DNA of 64,000 nucleotides, taken from NCBI GenBank assembly GCA_017794925.1, contig CP051238.1, forward strand, positions 1,917,138-1,981,137, read 5' to 3'. The notes under the pieces were generated by a model. It was not told the DNA's origin and did not search any database. It saw nothing but the letters and a program-made list of their open reading frames with translations. Each line of letters opens with the position of its first letter. The first letter of the stretch is position 1. The stretch comes from Aestuariibacter sp. (GTDB taxonomy: Bacteria; Pseudomonadota; Gammaproteobacteria; Enterobacterales; Alteromonadaceae). Below, piece after piece: positions 7,491 through 17,540 of this stretch. Position numbers and translations under genes: made by a program.

Positions 7491-10397
7491 TTAGAATGAA
7501 CCTCTTACACCAAACGCCCAGCGGCGTCCGCTGTCTTCAACTAACAGCATGTGGTTGCTGAAGCGTCCGCGCTTGTGCACGTACTCTTCGGTCAGGTTAA
7601 TACCTTCAAAGAAGATCCCCAGTGAATCAGACAGCTCATAGCTGGCGCTCAGATCCAGTTGCTGGTAATCCTCAACGATAGTCGGGCCATCCCCCTGAGA
7701 CTGGGTTAACGACTGCACGAACTCACCGCGCCAGTTGTAGGCAAGGCGGATCATAAAATCATCGTTTTCGTAGAAACCGACCAGGTTGTAGGAGTCACTC
7801 AGACCGGTCAGCGCAAACACCTGATTGATGTTGTACGGGTCCAGCTTGGCATCGCTGTCGACCAGGGTAGCGTTAGCCAGTAGACCAAAGCCTGAGTCGA
7901 AGCTGTGCTGCCAGGCCAGTTCGAAGCCGTCAACAATGGCGTTTTCACCGTTGTTTGGCAGGGTATTGGTAAACACAGCAACACTGTCAGCGCCGTCCGG
8001 GCCACTGCTGTCAGTCCCGGTAGACGGGTCAGTCAGCAGGCTGCCGTCACTTAGCGTAAAGGTACGGTCTTCCTGGCTGTTTACGATGAAGTTAGACACG
8101 TGCTTACGGAAGTAACCAATCGACGCGTAGCTGGCGATGTCGTAGTACCACTCAACAGACAAGTCGAAGTTGTCTGATTCAAATGGCTCCAGACCCGGGT
8201 TACCACTGGTCGAGGTTAAGTCACCACCCTGACGGGTTGTCGTGATTACCGTTACCGGTGACATGCTTTCCAGAGTTGGACGTGTAATGGTGGTAGACAC
8301 CGCTGCACGGGCAATCAGGTCGTCGGTGATCTCCAGCTTCATGCTGAAGTTAGGCAGGATCACGTCGTAATCGGCGTCAACGTCGATAGGTTGCGCGTCG
8401 CCGTATTGCGCCAGCATTTCAGTCTGGTCCAGTACGGTTAACTGAATGATCGGGGCTTCGGTACCGGTTACCGACACATCGGTAGATTCGTAACGGAATC
8501 CGGCAGTACCTGACAGCAACATGTCGCCCACTTCGCCTTCAAAATCCATTTCTACATAAGCAGACAGGATTTGCTCTTCAACGTCGAAGCTGTTGTTGCG
8601 ACGTACGGCATCAAAGCTAATGGCTGAGCCGTTAACGCTCTGGTAGTAATTTTCCAGGAACGCGAAGTTCGCTTCACCGTTGTGTGCCAGCCATGACGTT
8701 GGCATACGGCCGCTGCCGCTTACACTGCTTAAGAAGTCGTTACCCGCGTTGAACACGTATTGTGCATCGGCAGGGATTTCCGGCAGGTCAGGGTAGCCGC
8801 AGTACGTACAGTGAATACCAACGCCTTCATTGTCCCAGCGGGTCAGGCTCTTGGTTTCGTTACTGTACTGGGTACCAAAACGAATTTCTGTGATGCCGCC
8901 GTTGTCAGTGAAGTACTCACCGTCGAAACGCAGTTGCGTCACTTCGTCTTCAACAGCCCAGCCACGACGTAACATAACGTGTGCACGACTGTTGTCTTTG
9001 TCCAGCAAGTCGCTCACGCCATCTGGCGTCAGGCTGCTGTCGTAAGCCGGGAAGCCGTCAACCGGAGAGGCCACAATGGCACCGTCGATTTCTTGCTGAC
9101 CGCTGTAGATGTTGGCATTGGCGTCAGCAAACATGCTGGCAACCGGCAGAATGTTGTCGTCAACCTGAAAGCGTACACGGTTTGCATAACCAATCAAAGA
9201 CAGCTGGTCACCGCCACCGTTATTGGCTTCGCGTTCTGCCGTTGAATGGCTTAAGTCAAACTTCAGGTTCAGGTTGTCGTTGTACTGGTAATCAAAGTTC
9301 AGGCCCAGTGACAGCGTGTCGGTCAGGCGGTCGAAAGTCTTGGCGTGCATATCGGTCGCCAGACCCACTTCCTGGTACAAGTCGATAACCGTACCGTTAG
9401 CATCAACAGTTGGGCTCAGGCGGTCGCCATTGGCATCGAACAGGCTACCGTCGTCGGCTACGCCCTGAATATTCGGCGCAGTGAACCAGTGACCGTAAGA
9501 CGTGGCATTGGATTCCACATCAAATTTTGAATAGAGTGCGTCAGCCGTGATCACCAGGTCATCGCTAGGCGCGTACTGTAATACCAGGTTGGCGTTGGTA
9601 CGGGTACGGTCTTCAAAGGTCACTTTGTGGTCGTAGTTACGCGGTGAGAACACATTGCCATCCCACGCTTCGCCACTTTCAGTTACCGGGTTGGGTACAC
9701 CGACGTTTTCTAACCAACCGTCAATTTGCGCCTGGTTTAAACGGGTTTCACGCTCCTGATGCGATACCGCCAGCAGTACGCCGAAGGTGTCGTCATTGAA
9801 GGTGTTGCTGATCAAGCCCGACAGTTGCGGTGTCGTCGATTCGCTGTTTTCGTCGTACACGCCTTTCACGCTGCCAGCGACCTTGAAGCCGCCCAATGCG
9901 AACGGACGAGCAGTGTTTACGTTGATGGTTGAACCAACACCGCCAGACTGCATAGTGGCTGTAGACGTTTTGTGTACGTCCAGGCTGCTTACCAGCTCTG
10001 AAGCAATGGTATCGAAGCTGAATGCACGGCTTTGGTTTTCCGACGCCATCTGGCGGCCGTTAACCAACACGGTATTAAACTGCGGGCCAAATCCACGCAC
10101 GGTAATTAACTGACCTTCACCCCCTGAACGGTCGATAGACACACCGGTAATACGTTGTAGGGATTCAGCCAGGTTGGTGTCGGGGAAGTCACCAATGTCT
10201 TCTGCGCTGATTGCATCTACCACGCCAGCAGAACTGCGCTTGACGTCCATGGATTTGGCAACAGAAGAGCGGATACCGGTTACAGCAATGGTTTCAACTT
10301 CTTGTTGGGCGGCGTCCTGGGCCAGTACCAGCGGTGATGCCACCATAGTGGATAGCACGGCTGCTACTGCGCAGGCGGTTTTTGTTTTGTTGTACAT
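7491..10397 (-). CDS. TonB-dependent receptor, no STN domain
   Basis: This is an outer-membrane receptor of about 968 residues from the ATG at 10397. Reading could open 43 codons earlier, but the ATG directly precedes a signal peptide (KTACAVAAVLSTMVASPLVLA) and has AGGACAGAG upstream. A TonB box-like ETIAVTGIR lies at ~35-43, the plug follows (LAESLQRITGVSIDR, VTVRGFGPQFN), and the barrel ends with F. It is closely related to the STN receptor at 1275-4373 along its whole length, sharing RLNQAQIDGWL-type, HCxxCGY, TITRPTL and TTTRQGGDL segments, but it lacks the STN module and so probably transports without signalling. It is upstream of the halogenase gene on the same strand (107-base gap) and likely delivers that cluster's substrate. 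A 7-bp stem hairpin lies in its leader (10517-10539). Confidence 0.88.
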   Translation of the reverse strand: MYNKTKTACAVAAVLSTMVASPLVLAQDAAQQEVETIAVTGIRSSVAKSMDVKRSSAGVVDAISAEDIGDFPDTNLAESLQRITGVSIDRSGGEGQLITVRGFGPQFNTVLVNGRQMASENQSRAFSFDTIASELVSSLDVHKTSTATMQSGGVGSTINVNTARPFALGGFKVAGSVKGVYDENSESTTPQLSGLISNTFNDDTFGVLLAVSHQERETRLNQAQIDGWLENVGVPNPVTESGEAWDGNVFSPRNYDHKVTFEDRTRTNANLVLQYAPSDDLVITADALYSKFDVESNATSYGHWFTAPNIQGVADDGSLFDANGDRLSPTVDANGTVIDLYQEVGLATDMHAKTFDRLTDTLSLGLNFDYQYNDNLNLKFDLSHSTAEREANNGGGDQLSLIGYANRVRFQVDDNILPVASMFADANANIYSGQQEIDGAIVASPVDGFPAYDSSLTPDGVSDLLDKDNSRAHVMLRRGWAVEDEVTQLRFDGEYFTDNGGITEIRFGTQYSNETKSLTRWDNEGVGIHCTYCGYPDLPEIPADAQYVFNAGNDFLSSVSGSGRMPTSWLAHNGEANFAFLENYYQSVNGSAISFDAVRRNNSFDVEEQILSAYVEMDFEGEVGDMLLSGTAGFRYESTDVSVTGTEAPIIQLTVLDQTEMLAQYGDAQPIDVDADYDVILPNFSMKLEITDDLIARAAVSTTITRPTLESMSPVTVITTTRQGGDLTSTSGNPGLEPFESDNFDLSVEWYYDIASYASIGYFRKHVSNFIVNSQEDRTFTLSDGSLLTDPSTGTDSSGPDGADSVAVFTNTLPNNGENAIVDGFELAWQHSFDSGFGLLANATLVDSDAKLDPYNINQVFALTGLSDSYNLVGFYENDDFMIRLAYNWRGEFVQSLTQSQGDGPTIVEDYQQLDLSASYELSDSLGIFFEGINLTEEYVHKRGRFSNHMLLVEDSGRRWAFGVRGSF

Positions 10398-10731
10398 GTT
10401 ATGTTCTCTGTCCTGACGATTGTGTGGATCCTGTGTAAGCCGACCAGCGGGCCTATGGGCGTAAAACCAGGGAGAAAATGCCCATTGGCCGCACAAGCAC
10501 GGGTTACACAACAAATTGCCGGTCAAGTCAGCACCGGCACAGCAAGGGTGAGTCGCTGCTCAGGAGTAAAGACGAGGCAAGGTAAAAAAATCCCCCTAAA
10601 AAATTTACAAAAAAATCACATTGCCAAATCTGGATATTGTTTAACTTATTGAATTAATTAGTATTGCGGTTTGATGTTTTTCTTTACAATTAAGCTGGTT
10701 TTTCGAGAAATGGTTTCTGCGAATAAGCCGA
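10398..10731. other. Intergenic region between receptor gene and rnpB
   Basis: About 330 bases carry the leader and promoter of the minus-strand receptor and the upstream flank of rnpB. An inverted repeat TGCCGGT / ACCGGCA (10517-10523 and 10533-10539, 9-base loop) could be an operator or an mRNA hairpin for the receptor. The stretch from 10580 to 10700 is A/T-rich. No gene is seen. Confidence 0.5.
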
Positions 10732-10760
10732 TTGGTATTATTGTTCAAACGCGGTATTAT
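10732..10760 (+). promoter_or_regulatory. Sigma-70 promoter of rnpB
   Basis: TTGGTA (10732-10737) and TATTAT (10755-10760) are separated by exactly 17 bases. The predicted transcription start is about seven bases on, at the GGAGATGG that opens the mature RNase P RNA. The location and fit make this one of the better supported promoters in the window. Confidence 0.75.
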
Positions 10761-10767
10761 GCGCGCC

Positions 10768-11130
<363 letters not shown>

Positions 11131-11152
11131 TTCTGTTTTTTACGGTAATGGC

Positions 11153-12271
11153 TTAGCCATCGTTGTATTCCTTTACGATGAAGCGGGCATCGTTCATTGA
11201 TGACGCTAACGCATTCACGCAGTTTTCGTCCAGTTTTCCTTCATCAACCATTTTTTGTAGCTCGGCTAATGCATCGGGTATTGACCAGGGTTTTTTATAA
11301 GGCCGTTCATGTGTCAGAGCGTCGAAGATATCTGCTACCGTCACAATGCGGGCTTCTACGGGAATGTCTTTGGCACTCAGGCCGTTTGGGTAGCCGGAAC
11401 CATTCATGTATTCGTGATGGCAGGCAACGATGTTTCGCATGATGCGGGCTGTTTTTAAATCGAGCAGCCCAAAGTTACCCAGTATTTGATCAACAATGCC
11501 AATTCCCTTGGTGACATGGGACTGCATGGTCGTTCGCTCCTCGTCGGTTAATTTTCCTTTCTTTAGCAGTATGGAGTCTGGGATGCCAATTTTGCCAATG
11601 TCGTGAAGAGGCGCGAACAAATAAATGTGCTCAATAATTTCATCAGTAAGGCCATATTCTGGCGGCATATTTTGTGCTATCAGTTTGCTGAATTCCGCCA
11701 TACGTGTCAGGTGCATACCGGTTTCAAAATCCCGCAATCCTGCGACATTGCGTATGGCTGAAGCAGTCGCAATGAGCAAACGTGCAGTGGCGACTTCGCA
11801 AGACACCACTTCGGCAATCTGGTTACATTTAACCAACAGCTGCCGTTGGGTCTCTTCAGAAAATACATTGGGTTTGTCACTGTCCAGAAACAGAAAGCCA
11901 ATTAACTGGTTGTGATGATAAATGGGCACGGTAAATGAGCTGACATACCCTTGGGCTAGCAACCAGTCGGAATGCTCTGTTCCGGGTTTAATTTCGAGTT
12001 GGACGTTGTCAATTACCCGGCATTCCTGACGCTCAGCCAGAGCTTTTAAAGACGGTACGTCGCTCAGCTTTGCCTGATACGCCGTGATGGCATGACCATC
12101 CCGGGTGCTGTGTATAAAGGTTTTCAGGTAGTCGGTTTTTTCCTCGTACAGCGCACAGGCAATTCGAATGATATGGGTATGGTCACGGAGAATCGCATCA
12201 TGAAATTCATGAAGTTTTGCAGTAAGGGTCTCTGAGTCTGAGTCCACATGAACCGATTGATAAGTGATCAT
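11153..12271 (-). CDS. GAF and HD-GYP domain cyclic-di-GMP phosphodiesterase
   Basis: This is a 372-residue cytoplasmic protein. The N-terminal ~160 residues look like a GAF sensory domain (YVSSFTVPIYHHNQLIGFLFLD). The C-terminal HD-GYP domain has E183/H187 (ETGMHLTRM), the HD pair at 223-224 in LHDIGKIGIPD, paired histidines in ACHHEYMNGSGYP (GYP at 293-295) and DIFDALTHERPY. With the metal ligands and the GYP motif intact, it is probably an active phosphodiesterase hydrolysing c-di-GMP to pGpG or GMP, controlled by whatever the GAF domain binds. It converges with rnpB and stands apart from other genes. Together with the diguanylate cyclase at 31558 and the LapG-like protease at 54713 it suggests c-di-GMP control of biofilm, but no direct link is visible. 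Confidence 0.87.
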   Translation of the reverse strand: MITYQSVHVDSDSETLTAKLHEFHDAILRDHTHIIRIACALYEEKTDYLKTFIHSTRDGHAITAYQAKLSDVPSLKALAERQECRVIDNVQLEIKPGTEHSDWLLAQGYVSSFTVPIYHHNQLIGFLFLDSDKPNVFSEETQRQLLVKCNQIAEVVSCEVATARLLIATASAIRNVAGLRDFETGMHLTRMAEFSKLIAQNMPPEYGLTDEIIEHIYLFAPLHDIGKIGIPDSILLKKGKLTDEERTTMQSHVTKGIGIVDQILGNFGLLDLKTARIMRNIVACHHEYMNGSGYPNGLSAKDIPVEARIVTVADIFDALTHERPYKKPWSIPDALAELQKMVDEGKLDENCVNALASSMNDARFIVKEYNDG

Positions 12272-12544
12272 CGTCGTTGTTTTATTTCCACTTTAGTTTA
12301 AGGCTAGTAAAGATCATACGAATCTCAACTTCATTTTCTATTTTTCCCATACTTTTTTTAAGGTTAATCCTCCATAAGCTGACCGTTAACAGTGAATTTA
12401 CAAATTCAGGCTGTAACACAATGAATTAACTGTCATTATTCCTTCACCGAATGGTCAAGTTTTGTTCATGGATTTGTCATTCAATCACCCTAGCCTATCG
12501 CGCCATCACAACACACATAACGACATTTATACAAAGGAACACAC

Positions 12545-14875
12545 ATGGACATCAAAGTAACTACCAAGCGTTCATTACTGGCGTTGTCAGTAATCAGTGC
12601 AATTAGCGCGACGGCTGCAGTGGCTGAAGAAGCCGCCGTAGAAGTACCCGATGAAATTGAAGAGGTCACGGTAATCGGACGCAGCGTTTCCTATGCAAAC
12701 AATGCAACAGATGAGCCGATGCTAAAGCAGCAAGCCAGTCTGACTAGTGTATTGGCGGCAGTCGATAACCTGCCCGGCGTATTGATTAACGAAGGCGATA
12801 CCTTCGGCTCAGATGATTGGTCTACCAGCATTTCAATCCGTGGTTTTCAGGTTGATTTAAGCCAACAGCAAATTGGTATTACGGTTGATGGCATCGCAAA
12901 CGGTAACTCTAACTATGGCGGTGGCGCAAAAGCGAATCGTTACATAGATACCGAAAACCTGCGTGCTGTTGAGGTATCTCAGGGCACAGCTGACATCGCC
13001 TCGCGTTCAAATGAAGCATTAGGCGGTACGCTTAACTTTACAACTATTAATCCAGGGGTGGATGAGCAGTTGGTTGTCAGCGGCACCACTGGGGATTTCG
13101 GTGCACAGAAGCTGTACATGCGTCTTGAAACGGGCGAAATTGCACCGAATACATATGCATGGATGAGTCTGTCATCGCAAAATAATAACGACTGGATGGA
13201 TGGGGTTGGTGAAGCTAATCGCGACCATTATGCGGCCAAAATTGTTAGTTATCTGGATGATATGGACATCACGGCGTACATGTCTTACGACGATACCCAT
13301 GAAGACAACTACCAGCGTATTTACGGGCTGAGCCAGTTTCAGCAAAACCCGGAGTGGGATCAACTGACCTCAGATTGGTCAGGCATTCCGTATGTCGATC
13401 AGTCCTACCGTCGCGGTTGGTCTACACTGCGTGAGAACTGGTTTGCTTACCTGGAAGCCAATATGACGTTTGGTGCGGTTGATGTTAAAGCCAATGCTTA
13501 CTACCACGACAATCAAGGCCGTGGTGACTGGATCCCACCTTATGTTGTTGATGTTACTGACGACGGCACCAACGGGCACTCTGAACTGGTGCATGGAAAT
13601 ACCGCAATGGGCGGCTCTGTGCTTGGCCAAATCTTCTTTGTTGATGCCAATGGCATGTCACTGAGCCCGCAAGCCGGTTGTGTTAGCTCACTGACTTTCC
13701 CATATGGCGGCGGTGGCGCACAGTATGATCCAGCGTGTTACCCTGACAGTGCCATTCCGGTGAGTTCGTATCGTCACACAAACTACAAAAAGCAACGTTC
13801 GGGAATTAATATCGATGCGGTGTGGACCACCCTGATCGGGGATATGGAAAACACAGTACGCGGCGGGTTGTGGTATGAAGATTACAACCGTGAAGAAACG
13901 CGCAGCTGGCAAAAAATTATTGATTCAACAGTGGGCTACGAGTTTGACCACGTGCCTTACTGGATTCAGTACAGCCGCGAGTTCCCGGTAGAAACGTTAA
14001 TGTTTTATGTTGAAGATGAGCTGGACCTGAACGTGGCAAAAATCCGTTTGGGCGCAAAACAATTCAATGTCGATGTTGAAAAGAAAGACCGATTCAACAG
14101 CGCGAATAACCTGGCCGTATCATCTGACTCTGACGTACTGCTGTCTGCTGGTGTCGTCGCACCACTACCTGTAGAAGGCGTTGAGGTATTTGCTGGCTAC
14201 GCTGAAAACTATGCGGCTATTAAAGATGTGGTACTGGAACGTGACGACGCCGACCTAAGCAAAGTAGAGCCAGAAACCGCGGAAAACATCGATGTGGGTA
14301 TTCGCTATGCCATGCCGGGTTTGAATGCCAGCCTGACTTATTACAGTATCAGCTTTGAAAACCGCATCCGCTTTGTGAGCAACGAAGACGTAAGCGGTAT
14401 TGATTTTCTTGAATCTGCGGCTGGTGGGTATATTAATGACGGTGGTATTGAATCTGACGGTATTGAATTAGCCGTTGACTATCAGGTTACCGAGTCCTTA
14501 GGTCTGTACGTGTCTTATACGCACAACAGTTCAGAGTACACCGATGAAGGGTCTGAAGGTGTACAAGTTATTGGTACACCGGAAGATATGGCCGTTATCA
14601 GCCTGGACTACCAGCACGATATCTACAGTGCTGGTCTTTCAACCAAGTATGTGGGTGAACGTTCAGCCGGATCATTCACCGTGGATGCCTATTCCGTGAG
14701 TGATTTCTATTTGGGCGCGACGCTGGAACAACCAGTATCCGGCATCGAACAAATTGACGTTCGCCTGACCATTAACAACCTGATGGATGAAAGCTATCTG
14801 GGCACCATTGCAACAGGTGCAGCATGGATTGGCGCACCTCGCACAACGGCATTAAATCTGAAAGCCGTTTTCTAA
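12545..14875 (+). CDS. TonB-dependent receptor (third)
   Basis: This 776-residue outer-membrane receptor starts at an ATG with AAAGGAA five bases upstream. A signal peptide ends near SATAAVAEE (residue ~27). TonB box-like EEVTVIGR lies at 39-46. The plug starts at ~60 (SLTSVLAAVDNLPGVLINEG, SISIRGFQVDLSQQQIGITVDG). The barrel ends with LNLKAVF, and its last residue is aromatic as usual. It is not closely similar to the two receptors of the halogenase island. The plug has a glycine/asparagine-rich stretch (NGNSNYGGGAKANRY) and no STN domain. It is monocistronic, followed by a strong terminator, and its 273-base upstream region has no recognisable Fur box. The ligand cannot be assigned. Confidence 0.87.
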   Translation: MDIKVTTKRSLLALSVISAISATAAVAEEAAVEVPDEIEEVTVIGRSVSYANNATDEPMLKQQASLTSVLAAVDNLPGVLINEGDTFGSDDWSTSISIRGFQVDLSQQQIGITVDGIANGNSNYGGGAKANRYIDTENLRAVEVSQGTADIASRSNEALGGTLNFTTINPGVDEQLVVSGTTGDFGAQKLYMRLETGEIAPNTYAWMSLSSQNNNDWMDGVGEANRDHYAAKIVSYLDDMDITAYMSYDDTHEDNYQRIYGLSQFQQNPEWDQLTSDWSGIPYVDQSYRRGWSTLRENWFAYLEANMTFGAVDVKANAYYHDNQGRGDWIPPYVVDVTDDGTNGHSELVHGNTAMGGSVLGQIFFVDANGMSLSPQAGCVSSLTFPYGGGGAQYDPACYPDSAIPVSSYRHTNYKKQRSGINIDAVWTTLIGDMENTVRGGLWYEDYNREETRSWQKIIDSTVGYEFDHVPYWIQYSREFPVETLMFYVEDELDLNVAKIRLGAKQFNVDVEKKDRFNSANNLAVSSDSDVLLSAGVVAPLPVEGVEVFAGYAENYAAIKDVVLERDDADLSKVEPETAENIDVGIRYAMPGLNASLTYYSISFENRIRFVSNEDVSGIDFLESAAGGYINDGGIESDGIELAVDYQVTESLGLYVSYTHNSSEYTDEGSEGVQVIGTPEDMAVISLDYQHDIYSAGLSTKYVGERSAGSFTVDAYSVSDFYLGATLEQPVSGIEQIDVRLTINNLMDESYLGTIATGAAWIGAPRTTALNLKAVF

Positions 14876-14898
14876 TCAGCCTTCCTTACTGTTAATAA

Positions 14899-14932
14899 AA
14901 AATCGCCACCTTTAATAAAAGGTGGCGATTTT
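14899..14932. terminator. Strong intrinsic terminator after the third receptor
   Basis: A perfect 15-bp stem (AAAATCGCCACCTTT paired with AAAGGTGGCGATTTT) with a 4-base loop (AATA) lies 24 bases after the receptor stop. The A/T-rich stem ends give T-tracts on both strands, so it can work in either direction. Confidence 0.9.
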
Positions 14933-15013
14933 GTTATCTATTTATTAAATTAAAACTTTACATAATATTTAATAAATTCTATCTGGTAATACTAATAAAT
15001 TTCTTGTAGCGTG

Positions 15014-16675
15014 ATGAGCATTATTGACTCAAATTTATTGCTTATGCGTGTATCTTCCTGGTCCGTTAGAACTCGTCTGTTTATTTTGATATCGATGTCA
15101 TTGCTGGCAATGGCCGTGCTTGAAACGCTGAATATTCAGCATCAATATCGCGATGCGCTGGAGTTTCGTAAAGAGCAGCTTCAATTACTGGTTCAGGCAT
15201 CCATGGGGCAGCTTGCCTTCTATCATCAGCAGGCGCAAAACGGCAATCTGACGCCTGAGCAAGCACAGGTCATGGCGCTGGATGCGTTAAATAAACAACA
15301 CTTTGGTGAAGATGGGTATTTTTTTGTGGTTGACCAACAGGCCGTTATGATTGGCCATGGCGAATTACCCACTGTGCGGGGTAAGTCATTTATGGATACC
15401 CGGAGTGAGGATGGCATTGCGATTTTCGCCAATATGGCGTCGTTGATAAACACCAAGCAACGCGATGGTGATTTTTTCAGGTATAAGTGGATGCCTGCTG
15501 GTGCGACGAAACCACAAGCCAAGGTGAGCTACGTACAGGCCTATTTACCCTGGGGATGGGCAGTAGGAACCGGTGTGTATATTTCTGACATCGAACAAAC
15601 GGTCATAAGCAGTGCAGTAACCAGTTTGCTCGGGTTGTGTGCTGTGGGTGTTGTACTGGTGGTGATTGCCATTGTTATCATGCGCTCAATAGTTCGGCCG
15701 TTGCACGAAATTGAAGACGTGATTGACAGCATGGCAGATGCTAACCTATCCAAGCGTGTCAGCTATCAGGAAGACAATGAGCTGGGACACATGGGCCGGG
15801 CTGTGAATAAAATGCTCGAAAGTATGGTAACCCTTATCCATCAGTTATCTTCATCTGCCACTCAGCTTCACGGTAGTGCCCAGCAATTATCATCAGCCTC
15901 GTTGCAAACCCATAAAGGCAGCGGTGAGCAGGTTAACCTTACCCATCAAATCAGAAACGGGGTCGACAGCATGCTGTCGACCATTGATTCTATTTGCAAG
16001 CAAAGCGCAGAGTCGTCGTCATTGGGGCGGGATGTGAATGAGCGCGTGCATCAGAGCAGTGAACAGTTAAATGCCAGTCAGGAAATGGTCGCGCATTTAT
16101 TGGAGGCGGTAAGTACCACAGCAAACAGTTTGCGCTCGTTAGAAAAGGACACGGTCGAGATTGGGACTGTTATGGTAGAAATTGAAAGCATTTCTGAACA
16201 GACCAATCTGCTTGCACTGAATGCGGCCATTGAAGCTGCCAGAGCCGGCGAGTCGGGGCGCGGATTTGCCGTGGTTGCAGACGAAGTGCGTCAGCTAGCT
16301 TCGCGTACCCGCAGTTCTACTGAAGTTGTTCGTCAGTCTGTAGAACGCTTGCAAACCAGTGTAGACAGCTCCGTTGTGGCTATGGAGCAAAGTGTCGAAG
16401 AGGCCGAAAAAGCCAGAGCACTGACTCAACAAGCGAATGGTGTACTCGCCGGATCGGCGAATGATATGACCACCATGCAGTCGATGATTGAAGATATTTC
16501 GCAAATTACTGAAGAGCAAACGGTCGTTGCCCGGGATATCGAATCACAGGTTTCGGCTATCATAAGTGTTTCAGATGAAGTGAATGGCGCCACAGAGCTG
16601 GTGGCCTCCAATGCCGAGCAACTGAGCCAGCTGGCACAAACATTACACAGCCAGATTCAGCATTTTGAAGTATAA
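15014..16675 (+). CDS. Methyl-accepting chemotaxis protein with single Cache sensor
   Basis: This transmembrane chemoreceptor has 553 residues. TM1 lies at ~21-41. A periplasmic sCache_2 domain spans ~45-195 ([19 protein letters not shown], then [17 protein letters not shown], both characteristic), followed by TM2 at ~203-227 and HAMP at ~228-280. The cytoplasmic signalling domain contains the near-invariant hairpin [19 protein letters not shown] and [15 protein letters not shown]. sCache_2 domains often bind small carboxylates, but the ligand here is not known. It probably controls CheA/CheW arrays encoded elsewhere. No C-terminal CheR pentapeptide is present (ends QIQHFEV). GTG at 15011 precedes the ATG directly and neither has a good ribosome site. 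It converges with the YhhQ gene across a shared terminator. Confidence 0.9.
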   Translation: MSIIDSNLLLMRVSSWSVRTRLFILISMSLLAMAVLETLNIQHQYRDALEFRKEQLQLLVQASMGQLAFYHQQAQNGNLTPEQAQVMALDALNKQHFGEDGYFFVVDQQAVMIGHGELPTVRGKSFMDTRSEDGIAIFANMASLINTKQRDGDFFRYKWMPAGATKPQAKVSYVQAYLPWGWAVGTGVYISDIEQTVISSAVTSLLGLCAVGVVLVVIAIVIMRSIVRPLHEIEDVIDSMADANLSKRVSYQEDNELGHMGRAVNKMLESMVTLIHQLSSSATQLHGSAQQLSSASLQTHKGSGEQVNLTHQIRNGVDSMLSTIDSICKQSAESSSLGRDVNERVHQSSEQLNASQEMVAHLLEAVSTTANSLRSLEKDTVEIGTVMVEIESISEQTNLLALNAAIEAARAGESGRGFAVVADEVRQLASRTRSSTEVVRQSVERLQTSVDSSVVAMEQSVEEAEKARALTQQANGVLAGSANDMTTMQSMIEDISQITEEQTVVARDIESQVSAIISVSDEVNGATELVASNAEQLSQLAQTLHSQIQHFEV

Positions 16676-16697
16676 CGAAGCACCGATGTGCTTCGTT
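16674..16697. terminator. Bidirectional terminator between MCP and yhhQ
   Basis: A 10-bp perfect stem AACGAAGCAC / GTGCTTCGTT with loop CGAT lies exactly between two convergent genes and overlaps both stop codons. The downstream T-run is short on the plus strand, so efficiency is uncertain. Confidence 0.65.
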
Positions 16698-17424
16698 ACT
16701 TTATCGAAAACGGGGTGAAGTTGGTGTGTTCGTCATACACATCCACCCCTTCTGCACGTTTTAAAACCGCAATGACTTTGTAAGTAATGGGCGTTAATAA
16801 TACTTCCCACAATACCTTTAGTGCATAGTTAGTTAGCATCACGGTTAAGATCAGTTCGGTGCTCCAGATACCCCAGAATGCGACCGGGTAAAATACCGCT
16901 GAATCGACGGCCTGTCCCACAATGGTAGAACCAATGGTGCGCTGATAGAGCGCTTTACCTTTTGACATGACTTTCATTTTTGCCATCACAAAGGCGTTAG
17001 TAAACTCACCGAGCCAGATTGCCAGTACTGATGCCAGCACAATGCGGGGAGCCTGGCCAAAATTCATCGCGAAACTTTCCTGGCGGTTAATGCCGCCGAC
17101 ATCCTGATTCCAGCCCGCTGCAGGTGGCATCTCGGTAATGAACCAGGCCATAAAAGCGGCAAAGGCCGCGGCAAAGAATCCCGCCCAAATCGCTCGGCGA
17201 GCTCGCTGGTAGCCATACACTTCCGTTAATACGTCCCCAAGCACGTAGGATAACGGGAAAAATATGACGCCGGCACCAAAGGTGAAGCCCGCCACTTCAG
17301 CAACCTTGCCGGCACCGATGATGTTTGAGCACACAATTAAAATGCAGGTGGCGGCTAGCATAAAATCGAAAAAGCGAAAGTGCCGGGTCGAGGTGTCGGT
17401 AACTTTATTGAGCGATGCGTCCAT
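16696..17424 (-). CDS. yhhQ: Queuosine precursor transporter (VUT/YhhQ family)
   Basis: This 242-residue polytopic inner-membrane protein has about six hydrophobic segments. Family features are FDFMLAATCILIVCSNIIGAG, PLSYVLGDVLTEVYGYQRAR (the conserved D-x-x-T-E-V-Y-G-Y motif), RIVLASVLAIWLGEFTNAFV and IGSTIVGQAVDSAVFYPVAF (the G-Q-x-x-D-S motif). E. coli YhhQ imports preQ0/preQ1, precursors of the tRNA base queuosine. Length and motifs fit that group. It is monocistronic, and no preQ1 riboswitch is recognisable upstream of 17424. Confidence in the family is high; the exact substrate is by analogy. Confidence 0.88.
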   Translation of the reverse strand: MDASLNKVTDTSTRHFRFFDFMLAATCILIVCSNIIGAGKVAEVAGFTFGAGVIFFPLSYVLGDVLTEVYGYQRARRAIWAGFFAAAFAAFMAWFITEMPPAAGWNQDVGGINRQESFAMNFGQAPRIVLASVLAIWLGEFTNAFVMAKMKVMSKGKALYQRTIGSTIVGQAVDSAVFYPVAFWGIWSTELILTVMLTNYALKVLWEVLLTPITYKVIAVLKRAEGVDVYDEHTNFTPFSIK

Positions 17425-17540
17425 AATCTCTGCGTGAAACGTAGTAAAAAGAATACCAATATTGGCAATGGGTTAAATAGGATCACAGCCAGTGTTACAC
17501 AGGACGTGTTTATTCGCCACATGAAGCTTTTGTAAAACGA

